Source: Episyrphus balteatus (taxonomy: Eukaryota; Arthropoda; Insecta; Diptera; Syrphidae). Taken from it: a stretch of DNA of 64,000 nt. A program made the position numbers and the translations under genes. Below the pieces are notes generated by a model. That model made no database searches, was not told the DNA's origin, and saw only the letters and a program-made list of their open reading frames with translations. The DNA is taken from positions 97,091,120-97,155,119 of the forward strand of contig NC_079136.1 of NCBI RefSeq assembly GCF_945859705.1. Direction: 5' to 3'. Positions 9,831-20,849 of the stretch are shown one piece after another. The first letter of the stretch is position 1. Every line of letters begins with the position of its first letter.

Positions 9831-10729
9831 TAAAAAAAAAAAAAAGGATAAAAAAGGGTGAGTTTTCTTTGTGAAGTTGTTTTCATAAATACATATTTAC
9901 TTATATATCCATACTTGTTATATTAATTGCGAGAGTTAAAAAGGGTATTTTTTTTGCTCAATGCTAAATTAATTATTATTAAAATTGAATAAAAGAGGAT
10001 TTGTATCCCAAACCTTACAAATAAATCGAAGACGTATCTATAATTTTGCGAAGAACACTATTTTGGCAAATTGATTCAGTGGCTGAATAAGGCATATTAA
10101 ATACTTAAACATACTTAAAACTAAAATTTCTAAATATATATCAAGAAACTTAAGCTAATTGTGTAGAGAAAAAAAGATGGACTGTGACTAAAAGTCCGAG
10201 TATAAATCACCAACACAAAGAAAAACTACAAGAAACATGGTATAAAGTAGATATTCAGAGGAGTTAGTTAAAAAGATATCGTGGTCGAGGTAGAACCGTA
10301 ATTAAAAAAAAATAAAGAAATATCATTTCATAAATTAAAAATATTTTGAGTTTTCTTAACAAGAGTTGTATTGAGTTTTAATTGTTTTTAACAATCTTAA
10401 TTTTTTTTTAACAATTAATTGTTTTTTTTTTACAATTAAAACCAACATGAATCTAATATATTTAATTTCATGAAGATTTTAGTAATCTCACTATGAGTAG
10501 TGAATAGACTAATTTTATAAAGAGATGAGGAGGGCAGTATGAGGGAATTATGTTCTGATAGTGAGAAGATACCTAGTTAAGGGATCGTCTAAGCGAGTAT
10601 GACGACAAAGGTAGGGAGGGCAGGAAAGATTCTCGCATCTTTGAACACCTATGGATGCATAAGTCTGATATGATTATTTTTTGTAATGTATAAGAAAGAC
10701 AAATAACCCACCCCATCGACGAGATAAAA
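9831..10729. other. AT-rich stretch without a supportable gene
   Basis: Several homopolymer A and T runs and no frame over 60 codons that looks protein-like. It lies between two envelope-like fragments, so it is probably decayed retroelement sequence. Confidence 0.5.
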
Positions 10730-11345
10730 ATGGGTACCAGCATATCAGCACTAACCTATAGCCTAAAAATTAGTACGTTACAAAATATAACATTAGGCAC
10801 CGCAGAGTACAAAAATGACAAAATTATATTTGCAATAAAAATTCCAAAAGAAATATATAAAGTCAAACGCTCAATTGTTATACCAATTGGTAATGCGAAA
10901 TTTGAAAAATTTGAGTTTGATAATAAAGAAATTATAATATTAAATAAAACTAACTATGATTTTATTGAGAATGTACAATATGAAAAAACTCTTAAAAACT
11001 CCACACTTTGTATTTACAAGAAAAATTGCCGTAAAATAAAAAACAAAATCAGAAATAATAAAAATAAAACCTAATTCCATATTATAAAAAAATCAAAATA
11101 ACACAGTACTAACAAGTTCATTTGACGATAGAATTTATAACTGTAACATTAAAATAGAAAATCAAATATACTATGGGAAAAATGAAGAATTTATTCAAAA
11201 CTTTGTAGTACAAAATAATAATGATCAAATGAACGATAATGAAACTACTTTATCTTTTAATGATATTGTCATTAAGCAAATAGAAAATATGAAAACAATA
11301 GAAGAACTTAAATTCCACAAAAAAAATGCGTTTTATACAACTATT
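10730..11345 (+). pseudogene. Errantivirus-type envelope fragment (broken)
   Basis: ATG at 10730 opens a 114-codon frame with LKISTLQNITLGTAEYKNDK, a hydrophobic-then-Lys segment IIFAIKIPKEIYK, and a beta-rich region ending in Cys-containing LCIYKKNCRK. It stops at 11074. Another frame resumes near 11118 (DDRIYNCNIKIE, QIENMKTIEELKF) and stops at about 11350. The pattern of short Ile/Lys-rich strands and a paired Cys region resembles the ectodomain of errantiviral envelope proteins. At least one frameshift and stop break it. The transmembrane end is not visible. Described as a relic only. Confidence 0.5.
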
Positions 11346-11350
11346 AAATA

Positions 11351-13460
11351 GATTAATTCGGAATGCAATTATAAAAATTGATTTAAAATTTTTTTGATCA
11401 AGGCTGAATTTAAAACAAAATCCACTGTATATGAGATTCAAAAAGAAAACTCTAGTTTGTTAGAAATTTTGATCTTTTTAAAATTGTTTTAAATTGGCAA
11501 GCATTTATATAAATATATCCACTTACCCGCTAATTTTAATATATATTACGTTTATTAAAATAATACAAGTCGTTGGCATTATTGATGAAATGCATTAAAT
11601 CCGTTGTTGATTGCTGATCGTTTTAAACGAATTGATATATCCAAAGTTTGATCTCGTTGCCTTGCGGTTCAATTTTATTTTTAATTTTTTTAAACGAATT
11701 GAAGTATCCAAAGTTTAATCTCGTTGCCTTGCGGTTCTCTTGCATTTGCAAATAAGTACAAATTAAGTCACCAAAGTAATCATTTTGATAATTTAATACA
11801 TTTTTTAAAAAATAACTTTGCAAATAATTAAGTATTGACACTTTTTTAATTTTAATTTTCTCAACACCAAATTTTTTCATGACACGAATTATTTAAGTTT
11901 ACATACATATGTACATATATAATCCACAAAAACGGGTTTATGATTTGATAATGGAAAGTAAATAGATTCTTGCTTTCGCTTTGAAAAGGCATTTTTTTGT
12001 ATTAGACCAAATATTTTTTAACTTTTTTTTAATACATATTTGTGTACGTTGATGTATGAAATTTTTTTAAACTGAAATAAAAATTAAAACTATTTTCATA
12101 ACAAAAAAATCAAAGAAAATTTATTTTTGCTTGATCAAGTGCTTAATAATATAAAGGTACAATACAAAATGTTTGAAACAAATCACGGAAGAGAAAACTA
12201 GCTATGTACTACATATGTATTAGGTATATTTTTGCTTAATACGGAAATTTTAAATTTGGATACTCCATGGGAAATTTCTTTAGTGAAGGAGGACAAACGA
12301 TTTTTGGTGGAGCTCAACAAATGCAACTGGTTTTATATGTTGCGGTCTGAATTGGAAGATTTTAGATTATTTTTTTTAAACCTCCTTTGAAGAGTGGTCC
12401 AACAAAAACTGTTGGTGGCTAAACCTACGCAAAAAAATTCCCAATGAATCACATTTAGGGTTTGGCACCGTTTGGAAAAACCGTTATGTACACCATCTAG
12501 GCTATCCAAATTAAACTTTCTCTCATTGATGAACTTAAAAGTTTTTCCATTTTTCATCCCAGAACCTATGATTTTTGCCGAGGCGAAGGCGGGCAAGTTT
12601 ATGTCTCGACAAGACCACCGGTTTTCACCATTTACCTTCGTAGGAATGGGCTTAGTTGACCTCCATTATTTAGTGCACTCAACATACTCTCACTTCCAAT
12701 TTCATTTTCTCGAAAATTTCTCTTGCTGTCAAATTCTCACGAAAAATACTTCATTTTTTGTGACTTTTGGCTCTCTCTTCGACCAAAGGCTTCCTCCCTG
12801 ATCGTTTTAGTTAACTATACATGTCACCTTTGTAAATTAAATTATCAATTACACAATCGGACGTTTCTAATCCTCCAGTTTTTCCCATTTACACAAGCCC
12901 TATTCATGGTAGGCCTCGATTTTGCCCATTTCTGCCTGGATCAGGGGTTTTTCACGCCTTATTTTAAAATAACCGAAAAATTTTACTTTTGAAATGGTTA
13001 TAATGGGTTTAAATTCATTTTCTAACTGTTTTGCTTACTTTTGTTTACATTTCATCTCGCTAAATCTCACTTTTAGTGCAAAAATCAGATGTGTCCTTAT
13101 AATTATTTCGCTCCAGACCCGGAAAAAATAACTGTATTATTGTATTCTAATGAATTAAATAAAAACAAATGGTGGGAAACAATCCCCCATATACATGTCT
13201 CCTTATTCATAAAAGAAATAAAAAATAATATCCTTTACATATCTTAAGACGAATTAAATAAATTTGTCCTTATAATTATTTCGCGGAGTGTATGTGTATT
13301 CGCGCCAAATTTCATTTCATCAAGTGTGACATCTGACATTTAAATCTATGAATGTGTGAGTGATTCTGCTTCTGATTCTGTTTTTAAAACCAGAAGAGAA
13401 ATTCTCTTTTTTTCAGAATCAGAACTGTCACTTTTGCCCAATTGAACGCTTTCAGATTGC
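11351..13460. other. AT-rich intergenic stretch, no gene recognised
   Basis: A 45-base block containing CTCGTTGCCTTGCGGTTC is directly repeated at about 11626-11671 and 11692-11737. A 20-base block TGTCCTTATAATTATTTCGC occurs at about 13094 and 13265. Open frames in 12333-12992 on both strands overlap each other and have no recognisable features. Confidence 0.5.
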
Positions 13461-13499
13461 TTTTTTTTGCTTCCAGATTGCCAATTAAAAACCCCATTA

Positions 13500-13922
13500 A
13501 TCTGTGCGGTGATAGTGTATAATGTTGTTCTGAAACCTCATTTTGAATATTGTGGTAGCTTACTTTTTTTATGCCTTCAGTACCAAAAAAATAGACTTCA
13601 AGTGCTCCAAAATAAAGCAATGAGAATAATCTTAAACTGGCTCAACGTTAACCAAAGACTATTTATGTACGCTATGCTGTTTGTTTATAAAATCAAAAAT
13701 GGTATTTGCCCAATATATCTGCAAGAAAGTGTTAACACCAACGAAATCTGTGAACATATTCTAAGAAACAACAATGATTTAAGAATGCAACGCGTACGAA
13801 CAGCAAGGGGACAAAGAACAATGCAGTTCATGGGATTTCAAACATTCAACAGCCTACCTGACTCTGTTAAAACTTCAGAAACTATTTTTGAACTTAGCCC
13901 TGATTTTTTAATCGTCAGTTAG
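13500..13922 (+). pseudogene. Non-LTR retrotransposon RT C-terminal fragment (Jockey/CR1-like)
   Basis: The translation contains VLKPHFEYCGSLLFLC, QKNRLQVLQNKAMRIIL and LNVNQRLFMYAMLFVYKIKN, then a LRNNNDLRMQ segment, and stops at 13922. This is the region downstream of the reverse-transcriptase catalytic core in Jockey/CR1-type LINEs ('thumb' and C-terminal tail). The 5' part with endonuclease and RT core is missing, as usual for 5'-truncated LINE copies. The LINE's 3' untranslated end seems to resume at about 15980-16131, so the foldback at 14048-15974 is probably inserted in it. Confidence 0.75.
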
Positions 13923-14047
13923 ACTATCAGAAGAATTAATGTCAATATAAAAAAAAAACTTTTATTCCTAGGAAAAAGCTCTAAACTGAGGTTTATCTGA
14001 CTATTGAAAAATTGGCCCTTAAAACAAAAATTTTGAATTATATGTAT

Positions 14048-15974
14048 AGTACAGGAAAGTTAGTGAAAAAACAGGCATATTGTGGAACGAAATATAGGAC
14101 GGCTGAATTTTTCAAATCTGAAAGAAGGGTATTAGAAAAGCTTAAGTCCTGGTTTTCGGGACGCCACCCCCTGGCGAAATCCGCCATTTTGAAAAACGCG
14201 AATCGCTCTATATCTCCAAAACCGTGTGTCCTAGAGAAATGGTTATCAGGCCAAAGTTCTTGGAAATTTAATTATCCTTTTCTTTGTAGTACATTATTTT
14301 TCTGATCGGGCAATAGTTTTTAGGTTATGTTGTTTTAAATTTTATTTTTTCGGTTTTTTTAATTTTTTATCATTCCCGGTAATAGTAATATAATTTTTTA
14401 AACAGTAAAAGTTATAGACCATCAAATTTCCAATAGTTTGGTATATTTTTGAAAGTCATGCGATGTATGAGTCGAAAGTTATTGATCTGAAAACTGTAGT
14501 CTAAGTACAGGAAAGTTAGTAAAAAAAAAAGGCATTTTGTGGAACGAAATATAGGGAAGCTGATTTTTTCAAATCTGAAAGAAGGGTATTAGAAAACCTT
14601 AAGTCCTGGTTCTCGGGATGCCAACCGCATTAATAAATCCGCCATTTTGAAACGTGAATTGGTCTATATCTGCTACACTATTGACTTGCCCGAATAAGCT
14701 ACCCAATTAAAGTTGTAGGTAATATAAATATCTTTTCTTGTGCATTCACTGTTTTTCAACGAGGACAACACTTTTGAGGTTATGTTGTTTTATTTGAAAT
14801 TTTTTTGGTTTTTTTAATTTTTCTCAGTCTCTATGATAGAAACAAAATTTTTTAGTATCATAAAAGTTGGATGTTTGACTAAAAACAAAATATGTGTATC
14901 ACAATAGCTGCGTTCCTTTGGAAATATTTATCTACTTTTTAGTACTAAAAACTACTTTGAACTACTTTTGCTATATTGAAAAAGTAGTTCAAAGCAGCTT
15001 TAAGTACTAAAAAGTAGATAAATATTTATAAAGGAACGCAGCTAATATTAAGTTTCATCTTATATTATATATTTTTTGAAAATATTGAAATATTATTCCG
15101 TATCTTTGGTTTGAAAAGTCATATAATCTTCAAAATTATACCAAATTAATGGAAATTTGGAAATTCTACAACTTAAATGATGCTAAAAATTACGTTTTAT
15201 CATAGAGAGTGAGAAAAATTAAAAAAAAAACGAAAAAATAAAACAACATAACCTCAAAAGTGTTGTCCACGCAGAACAAAAGTGAATGCAAAAGAAAAGA
15301 TATTTATATTACTTTGGTTAAGTAACTTATTCTGTCAAGCCAATAGTTAAGTGGGTAGATATAGACCAATTCGCGTTTTTTAAAATGGTGGATTTCGCCA
15401 TGGTGTTGGCTTCCCAAGAACCAGGACTTAAGCTTTTCTAATACCCTTCTTTCAGATTTGAAAAAATCAGCCTCCCTATATTTCGTTCCACAAAATGCCT
15501 GTTTTTTTTACTAACTTTCCTGTACTTAGACTATAGTTTTCAGATCAATAACTTTCGACTCATACATCGCATGACTTTCAAAAATATACCAAACTATTGG
15601 AAATTTGATGGTCTATAACTTTTACTGTTTAAAAAATTATGTTGCTATAACTGTTAATGATAAAAACTTAAAAAAAAACGAAAAAATAAAATTTAAAACA
15701 ACATAACCTAAAAACTATTGCCCGATCTGAAAAATAATGTACTACAAAGAAAAGGATAATTAAATGTCCAAGAACTTTGTCCTGATAACTATTTCTCTAG
15801 GACACATAGTTTTGGAGGTATAGAGCGATTCGCGTTTTTCAAAATGGCGGATTTCGCCAGGGGGGTGGCGTCCCGAAAACCAGGACTAAAGCTTTTCTAA
15901 TACCCCTCTTTCAGATTTGAAAAATTCAGCCGTCCTATATTTCGTTCCACGAAAAAGTCTATCTTTCCTGTACT
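14048..15974. mobile_element. Large nested foldback element
   Basis: AGTACAGGAAAG at 14048 recurs in reverse complement ending at 15974, and the arms match for most of their length. Blocks such as AACGAAATATAGG, AAAGAAGGGTATTAGAAAA and AAATCCGCCATTTTGAAA are visible in both. A second internal copy of the terminus starts at about 14507 and is mirrored at about 15530, giving a repeat-within-repeat arm. The centre holds a 138-base hairpin MITE (14906-15043). There is no transposase. Open frames inside are translations of the arms. Confidence 0.8.
14906..15043. mobile_element. Hairpin MITE, AGCTGCGTTC family
   Basis: The termini AGCTGCGTTCCTTTGGAAAT and ATTTATAAAGGAACGCAGCT are inverted. The interior (TAGTACTAAAAACTACTTTG / CAAAGCAGCTTTAAGTACTA) continues the pairing, so the whole 138 bases fold into one hairpin. 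It is flanked by AAT on both sides. Related copies are at 30359-31202 (interrupted) and a solo end at about 39057-39092. Confidence 0.75.
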
Positions 15975-15979
15975 AGTAT

Positions 15980-16131
15980 ACGTTTAAATGTTCATTAAAA
16001 TATTATGTAAAAGTGTTAAAAAGAGAAAAAATGTAGGTACCTAACTTACTTTAAGAAAATTTGTAAAATTGTAAATATTTTCTTTAAATGGCACAAGTTG
16101 CTAAATAAAACTTAACAAACAAACAAACAAA
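15980..16131 (+). pseudogene. Probable 3' end of the LINE split by the foldback
   Basis: The sequence ends in TAAATAAAACTTAACAAACA followed by (CAAA) repeats, the kind of short tandem tail that ends Jockey/CR1-like LINEs. With the RT fragment at 13500-13922 it brackets the foldback element. Confidence 0.4.
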
Positions 16132-17355
16132 AAATCTTCCAAAACCCAATAAAAGATTTGACATGACTGGAGCTGTATAATTTTAATTTTTTACAGAATG
16201 ACAGAGATACATTTTTGGGAATTCGAACATATTTTTTGTAGAATCGAATTACATAGTTGGGCCCCTGGTTTTAAGCTCCCAGTGACCCCTCTCTACCGTT
16301 CTATGAAAAAATACATTTTTTTTCCATTTCAGCATTTTTTTTTGTATGTACCTACAATGAAGTGGCATTCTGAATTGTGTCGCAAAAACATACATGAATT
16401 GAATACTTGGAATTAAGTTTTCATAATGAATTCTTGGATGAAGTCAATTTTATTTGATATTTGATACATACTTACATTTAATAACTATTTTGCTTTAAGA
16501 GAATGAAATTCACAGCCAATATAATTTTTTGCAAACTTGCCAGTTTCTGTATAGAAGAAGAATTGCAATCTCAGCTGAAAGTAAAAACAATTTAAATCCT
16601 ACTTTAGTTAATAAGTTAATAAGGCTTTTCCAGAAAATTATTTTTACCTTTGCATTCCATTTCTGAGCTAGTTAAAACATGCAACAAGTCGTACAATGAA
16701 TGGTTATCCATTTGGTATATTGAAAAGAAAACTGCAATAACAAAAATTAATAATAATTCAATACACAAGTTAGCAAGTAACGAATGTAAATTTAACTGAA
16801 GGAATTTTTTAGAACACAAAATAATCTCATTGAAGAAGAAAATAATGCAAACTCAGCACTCACTTGGAACAATCATTTGTTTCACTTAATGATGATGTCA
16901 CTTGAGCTCTTCAGCAATTATGCCTTTTTTAATAATCCAATTGGATTTTAGTTGAAGAAACAACTTTATACAACTCTATTCTTATTTGTTATTTTTATTT
17001 CCAAAATAATAAATAAGAAAAAAAATTCAAACGGTATAATAATTACCGTCGATACTTTCTGTTCTGCTACACTCTGCAAAGTGCAAATGCCGTCTACTTC
17101 CATGTTCCATGGTATAAAAATACCATGGTCTGCTTCGGCATCTGGATCTGCATTCTGCAGACAACACAAATGGAATGAAATGGAACTAAAAATAGTTGAT
17201 TCATTTATAATTCATTTGCTGTCAAGTCATTCCAGTTCCGAATTATGGAAGTTAAATTTGTTTATCCTTAAGGTGCACACAAAGAGAAGCGTTGAAGTAG
17301 ACGTAAAACATGGTATAAAAAGAGGATCATTAGAAAAAACTCTGTATCCCCGACA
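16132..17355. other. No gene recognised
   Basis: AT-rich intergenic sequence. Short frames at 16198-16416 and 16952-17374 lack recognisable motifs and have compositions like the background. Confidence 0.5.
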
Positions 17356-17428
17356 AACAATTTTGGTTCTATAAAGCTTTACAGAAGCAATCGTTTCTTC
17401 TGTAAAGCATTATAGAAGCAAAATTGTT
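17356..17428. repeat. 73-base hairpin, possibly a tiny MITE
   Basis: AACAATTTTGGTTCTATAAA and the reverse complement of TTATAGAAGCAAAATTGTT pair, as do GCTTTACAGAAG and CTTCTGTAAAGC, around a loop of about 10 bases. The stem of about 31 base pairs has few mismatches. No evidence of transcription. Confidence 0.55.
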
Positions 17429-17653
17429 AGTAGGGTCGAGAATTGTCAAAACTTAAAAATGGCTACTTAATGTTTTGACAGCTGCCCATTGAAATTGTTG
17501 TTGTAAACAAATTTGGCTTGAAAATTGTTGTTGCTTTTGACTTTGCCAAATTAAACGTCAAAACCTTATTACCCCATTTTGTAAGATGGTGGCTCTAATG
17601 ATCATACCTTGTCTTTTTGTACCATGGACGTAGAAGGTAGAACTACAAATGTA

Positions 17654-18292
17654 ACGGCGAAATTATTCACTAGTGTAAAAATAAATAATAATACATCTGG
17701 AAAAATTGCCAAATGTCAATTTGACATTTTTTTCTCTGTGTGATAGTGAATAAGCACGTTCAGGAAATATTAGGCACTGAATATTTAGGCAACGTCATTT
17801 TCTGAACGGAAAATTTGAGTAAATTGCCTAAATTAGTTTGGATATGATGTTCTTGTCAAATTTTGAAATTTACTTAAGAATTTTTAGATCGCATGGGGCA
17901 GACACCAAATTTCACTTCACTTAAATAAATAAATAATATTAATTATAACCGATAATGCACATTTTACTAGTTTTTCACACAAATAAATTTAATTCTGTTA
18001 ACGAAATTCTATAATTAAAAACAATCTGCTGTCATGTTGACAAAAAAACTTTCCTAAATTTTTAGGGAAAATTTTCTTGCCTAACTTTCCAGTTAGCTTT
18101 CCAATAAAATTACCTAAATTGGAAATATTTTTTTTGACAGTTGACCAATCAGAGGCCAAGAAATCACCTAAATATTTAGTGCCTAACGTTTCTGAACCTG
18201 CCCAATATTATGGATTTGGATTTATTTTTCAAACTTCAATTTCTCTACATTGAGATGTATTTTTTAAACTAGTGAATAATATGGCCGTTAAA
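17654..18292. mobile_element. MITE interrupted by a second MITE
   Basis: AACGGCGAAATTATTCACTA on the left corresponds to the reverse complement of TAGTGAATAATATGGCCGTT on the right, with inner AATACATCT matching as well. The interval 17755-18200 inside is a different inverted-repeat element. A further right-end copy (CCAAATGAATAATATGGCCG) is at about 18352-18372. Confidence 0.55.
17755..18200. mobile_element. Nested MITE with CACGTTCAGG termini
   Basis: The left terminus CACGTTCAGGAAATATTAGG, then CACTGAATATTTAGG, matches the right end (CCTAAATATTTAGTGCCTAA, then CGTTTCTGAACCTG) in reverse complement. AT-rich interior of about 370 bases without a frame. It sits inside the MITE at 17654-18292. 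Confidence 0.65.
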
Positions 18293-18560
18293 ATCGGAAT
18301 AACTATTTTGGATTTGGATTTATTTTTGTCATTTGACATCCAGATGTATTTTCCAAATGAATAATATGGCCGTAAGGTAATAATTTCGCACGTCGTTAAA
18401 ATTTGTGGGTCAAATTTTATTAAATCAGAGACCTTGTCAAAGTGACAAATGACGCATTTAATTTATTTTGAACAAAGAAAATTTGTAATCTTTAATTACT
18501 TATTTTTTTTTCAAATGACATTTTAGACTGTGATTAGGCTTCTTAGCAACCTGTGCCCAT

Positions 18561-18780
18561 TGCCCATGTTCTGTAACTTTTATCACTGGCGATAAAATAT
18601 TTGAATGACTTTAAAATCAATCAAATCTCATCAAAATAAAAGAAATTTTGTTCCGGATTATAATTTCTAAGTCCATAAATTCTGAATTTGAAAGAAATTT
18701 TGCTTTATTTGAGGATGAAAATGGATTTTATAGACGTTGGAAATGTTTATCGCCAGTGATAAAGTTACAGAACAGGGCCC
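18561..18780. mobile_element. Short MITE with TTATCACTGGCGATAAA arms
   Basis: TGTTCTGTAACTTTTATCAC and TGGCGATAAA at the left are mirrored by TTTATCGCCAGTGATAAAGT and TACAGAACA at the right, giving terminal repeats of about 35 bases around 150 bases of AT-rich DNA. The outer right edge reads GGGCCC. No frame. Confidence 0.65.
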
Positions 18781-18868
18781 CTGGTCTTTGTATTAAATTA
18801 CATATATTCAATTGCTCCACTTAAACATTTTTATTATGTTTTTTATTTTTATTTTCTTTTCTATCATC

Positions 18869-19106
18869 TAGTACGCTGCTGAAGCGAAACGAAATATTCC
18901 ATACAAAATTTCGTTAACGAAATCTTGAACGCAATTAATTTTGTTTTGTTTTTGTTTTTTAGTTTATTTTCTGATGTTTTTTCTTGAATTTTTTTATTTA
19001 TATTTTTAATATTTTTCTTTTTCTTTGGTATTTTTTCTTTTATATGTTCCCTATTGACTTTGGAGACTTCAAAATTTTTCGTTCCGCTTCAGCAGCGTAC
19101 TAGGCT
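18869..19106. mobile_element. MITE with TAGTACGCTGCTGAAGCG termini
   Basis: TAGTACGCTGCTGAAGCGAA at the left is mirrored by TTCCGCTTCAGCAGCGTACT and AGGCTT at the right. The ends share the GTACGCTGCT core with the palindromic MITE cluster at 25131-27142. A solo right end with GGAGACTT and CGCTTCAGCTGCATACTAGG is at about 20270-20327. Confidence 0.6.
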
Positions 19107-19414
19107 TAACTGTTTATTAAAGAAGTACAAAAAAAAACCAACCAATCAAATCAAATTTTTTCGGAGGAAAACAAACGCATACATGCATATTAGGGTGGAG
19201 TGAAATTTCATCTTGTACATACCAGGGACTGGTGCCATTAGACATCAAAAGATAGCATAACAAATTTTAGCCCGATGCCAAAAAGCTAAAGGTCGAGACA
19301 AGAAAAAAATCTTATGGGAGAGGTGGGTATACTACACTTCGTATAGCGGAGGGGCAGTTAAAAAAAAAATTGATTAAATTTGGAAAAAAAATTATTAAAA
19401 ATCAACGGTTATAC

Positions 19415-19679
19415 CTTAGAGGATATAATATATGGATTGCTTGTTCCTATACCTAATACCTAATACATTGTAACGCCATATATATGTATAGGGGTCGCTG
19501 CCTTCGTTTTTCAGTGCGAGTCCGGTTCCGCAGCTGTAAATAAACACGCTTCTTGACAGTCATCTAATGAAAATAAAATGGAGGCATGCACTCATCGAAA
19601 AACTTAAAGAAACTAGAGCCCTCTATAAAAGCTTCACGGAACTAACAGCACAAGCACTCCATATATTATATCCTCTAAG
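19415..19679. mobile_element. MITE with 8-bp target duplication (hAT-like)
   Basis: The terminal inverted repeat is CTTAGAGGATATAATATATG and then GA. The element is flanked by a direct repeat GGTTATAC at 19407-19414 and 19680-19687. An 8-base duplication fits hAT-superfamily insertion. The 265-base element has no transposase and an unusual GC-richer core (CCGGTTCCGCAGCTG). Confidence 0.7.
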
Positions 19680-19687
19680 GGTTATAC

Positions 19688-20849
19688 CTAAAATAAATAC
19701 TTTTTGTAAAGCCAAAAACCTAGTCTTTTCTAAAAATTTTAAATAAAGCCATTTTATGGCACAGTTTTTGAAAAATTAATTTTCAAAATCAAAATTTTGA
19801 AAACAAATTGGAAAACAAAATTTCAAACTAATTTTTTTTCAAAATTGTATGTAATTAAGGGCATTTGCTGAATCGAAACATAAATAATTTATGTTGAACA
19901 TAAGCTCTTATTCCCTACTTTTTCCTCTTATTGTTTTTGAACAAAAACAGTATCCAACAATATCTTGTCATTTTCGAGAAATTAACAAAAAACCAAAACT
20001 ACTTACCTTTTTCTAAGAAACCTGTTTATTTTTTGTTTGAAGTTTTCTTCTCATGGGCTTACATTTAGAGGGGTTTCACTGTATAAATATATATGATAAT
20101 ATTTAAAATTATTACGACTATTACGTGGAGAAATACCCTTGAAAAAATTTTTAAAAGAACAATAGAAAATCTGCTGATATTTGTACAAAAAAACTCTATA
20201 CCAACCTTTAGGTTTTTTTCATTTTTTTCTGCTTTGATCGATCTGAAATTTTGTTGGTAACAAGTTCGCTGTTGACTTTGGAGACTTAAACATTTTTCGT
20301 TTCGCTTCAGCTGCATACTAGGCTTTAGACGAAAATTGATATGAGTTCCAAAATTGCAAACCCTTTAAAACCAAAACTGCGCATTTTTGTGCTCTTTGTA
20401 TTCACCCTCTTCGCATTGCATACAATTTAAATTTTGTTTGCTGTAAACGGCCATATCTTCATTAATATGCGTCGTATTAGACCCAAACTTGCAAAATTTC
20501 AAAACCTCTATAAACTTCTTCGTATTATGAGTGTTGTATTCAAATACGAGATTTTTTGAGAAAGTACGTTAGGGGTCAAAATTTAAAACATAACGGTTTT
20601 TTTCTGGAGAATAAAAATATGTACTACAGTCATCGATTTTTCCAATGATATTGGTCACTATGTGTCATACCAATGGGGCGAAGCCGCCCATTCTTCTTTT
20701 AACCAAAAAATAAGACTGAATTCATTATATCAACATTTGTTCAGATATTTATGCACTTTAATTAATAAATTCTAATTTCAATTACTTTTTTTCAAATAAT
20801 AATAAAATAATAATTTTCTCTCCTACCCCCTTCAACATTATACATTTTA
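19688..20849. other. Intergenic stretch 3' of MED17
   Basis: AT-rich. It contains only the solo MITE end at about 20270-20327. No frame is supportable. The MED17 3' untranslated region (minus strand) begins below 20850. Confidence 0.5.

Noticed and set aside
12333..12992. Overlapping frames on both strands near 12.5 kb
   Set aside because: Mutually overlapping, no motifs, and no splice or codon evidence.
16952..17374. 140-codon frame with a signal-peptide-like start
   Set aside because: The hydrophobic start comes from an AT-rich run. The remainder lacks any recognisable pattern and extends into the hairpin at 17356.
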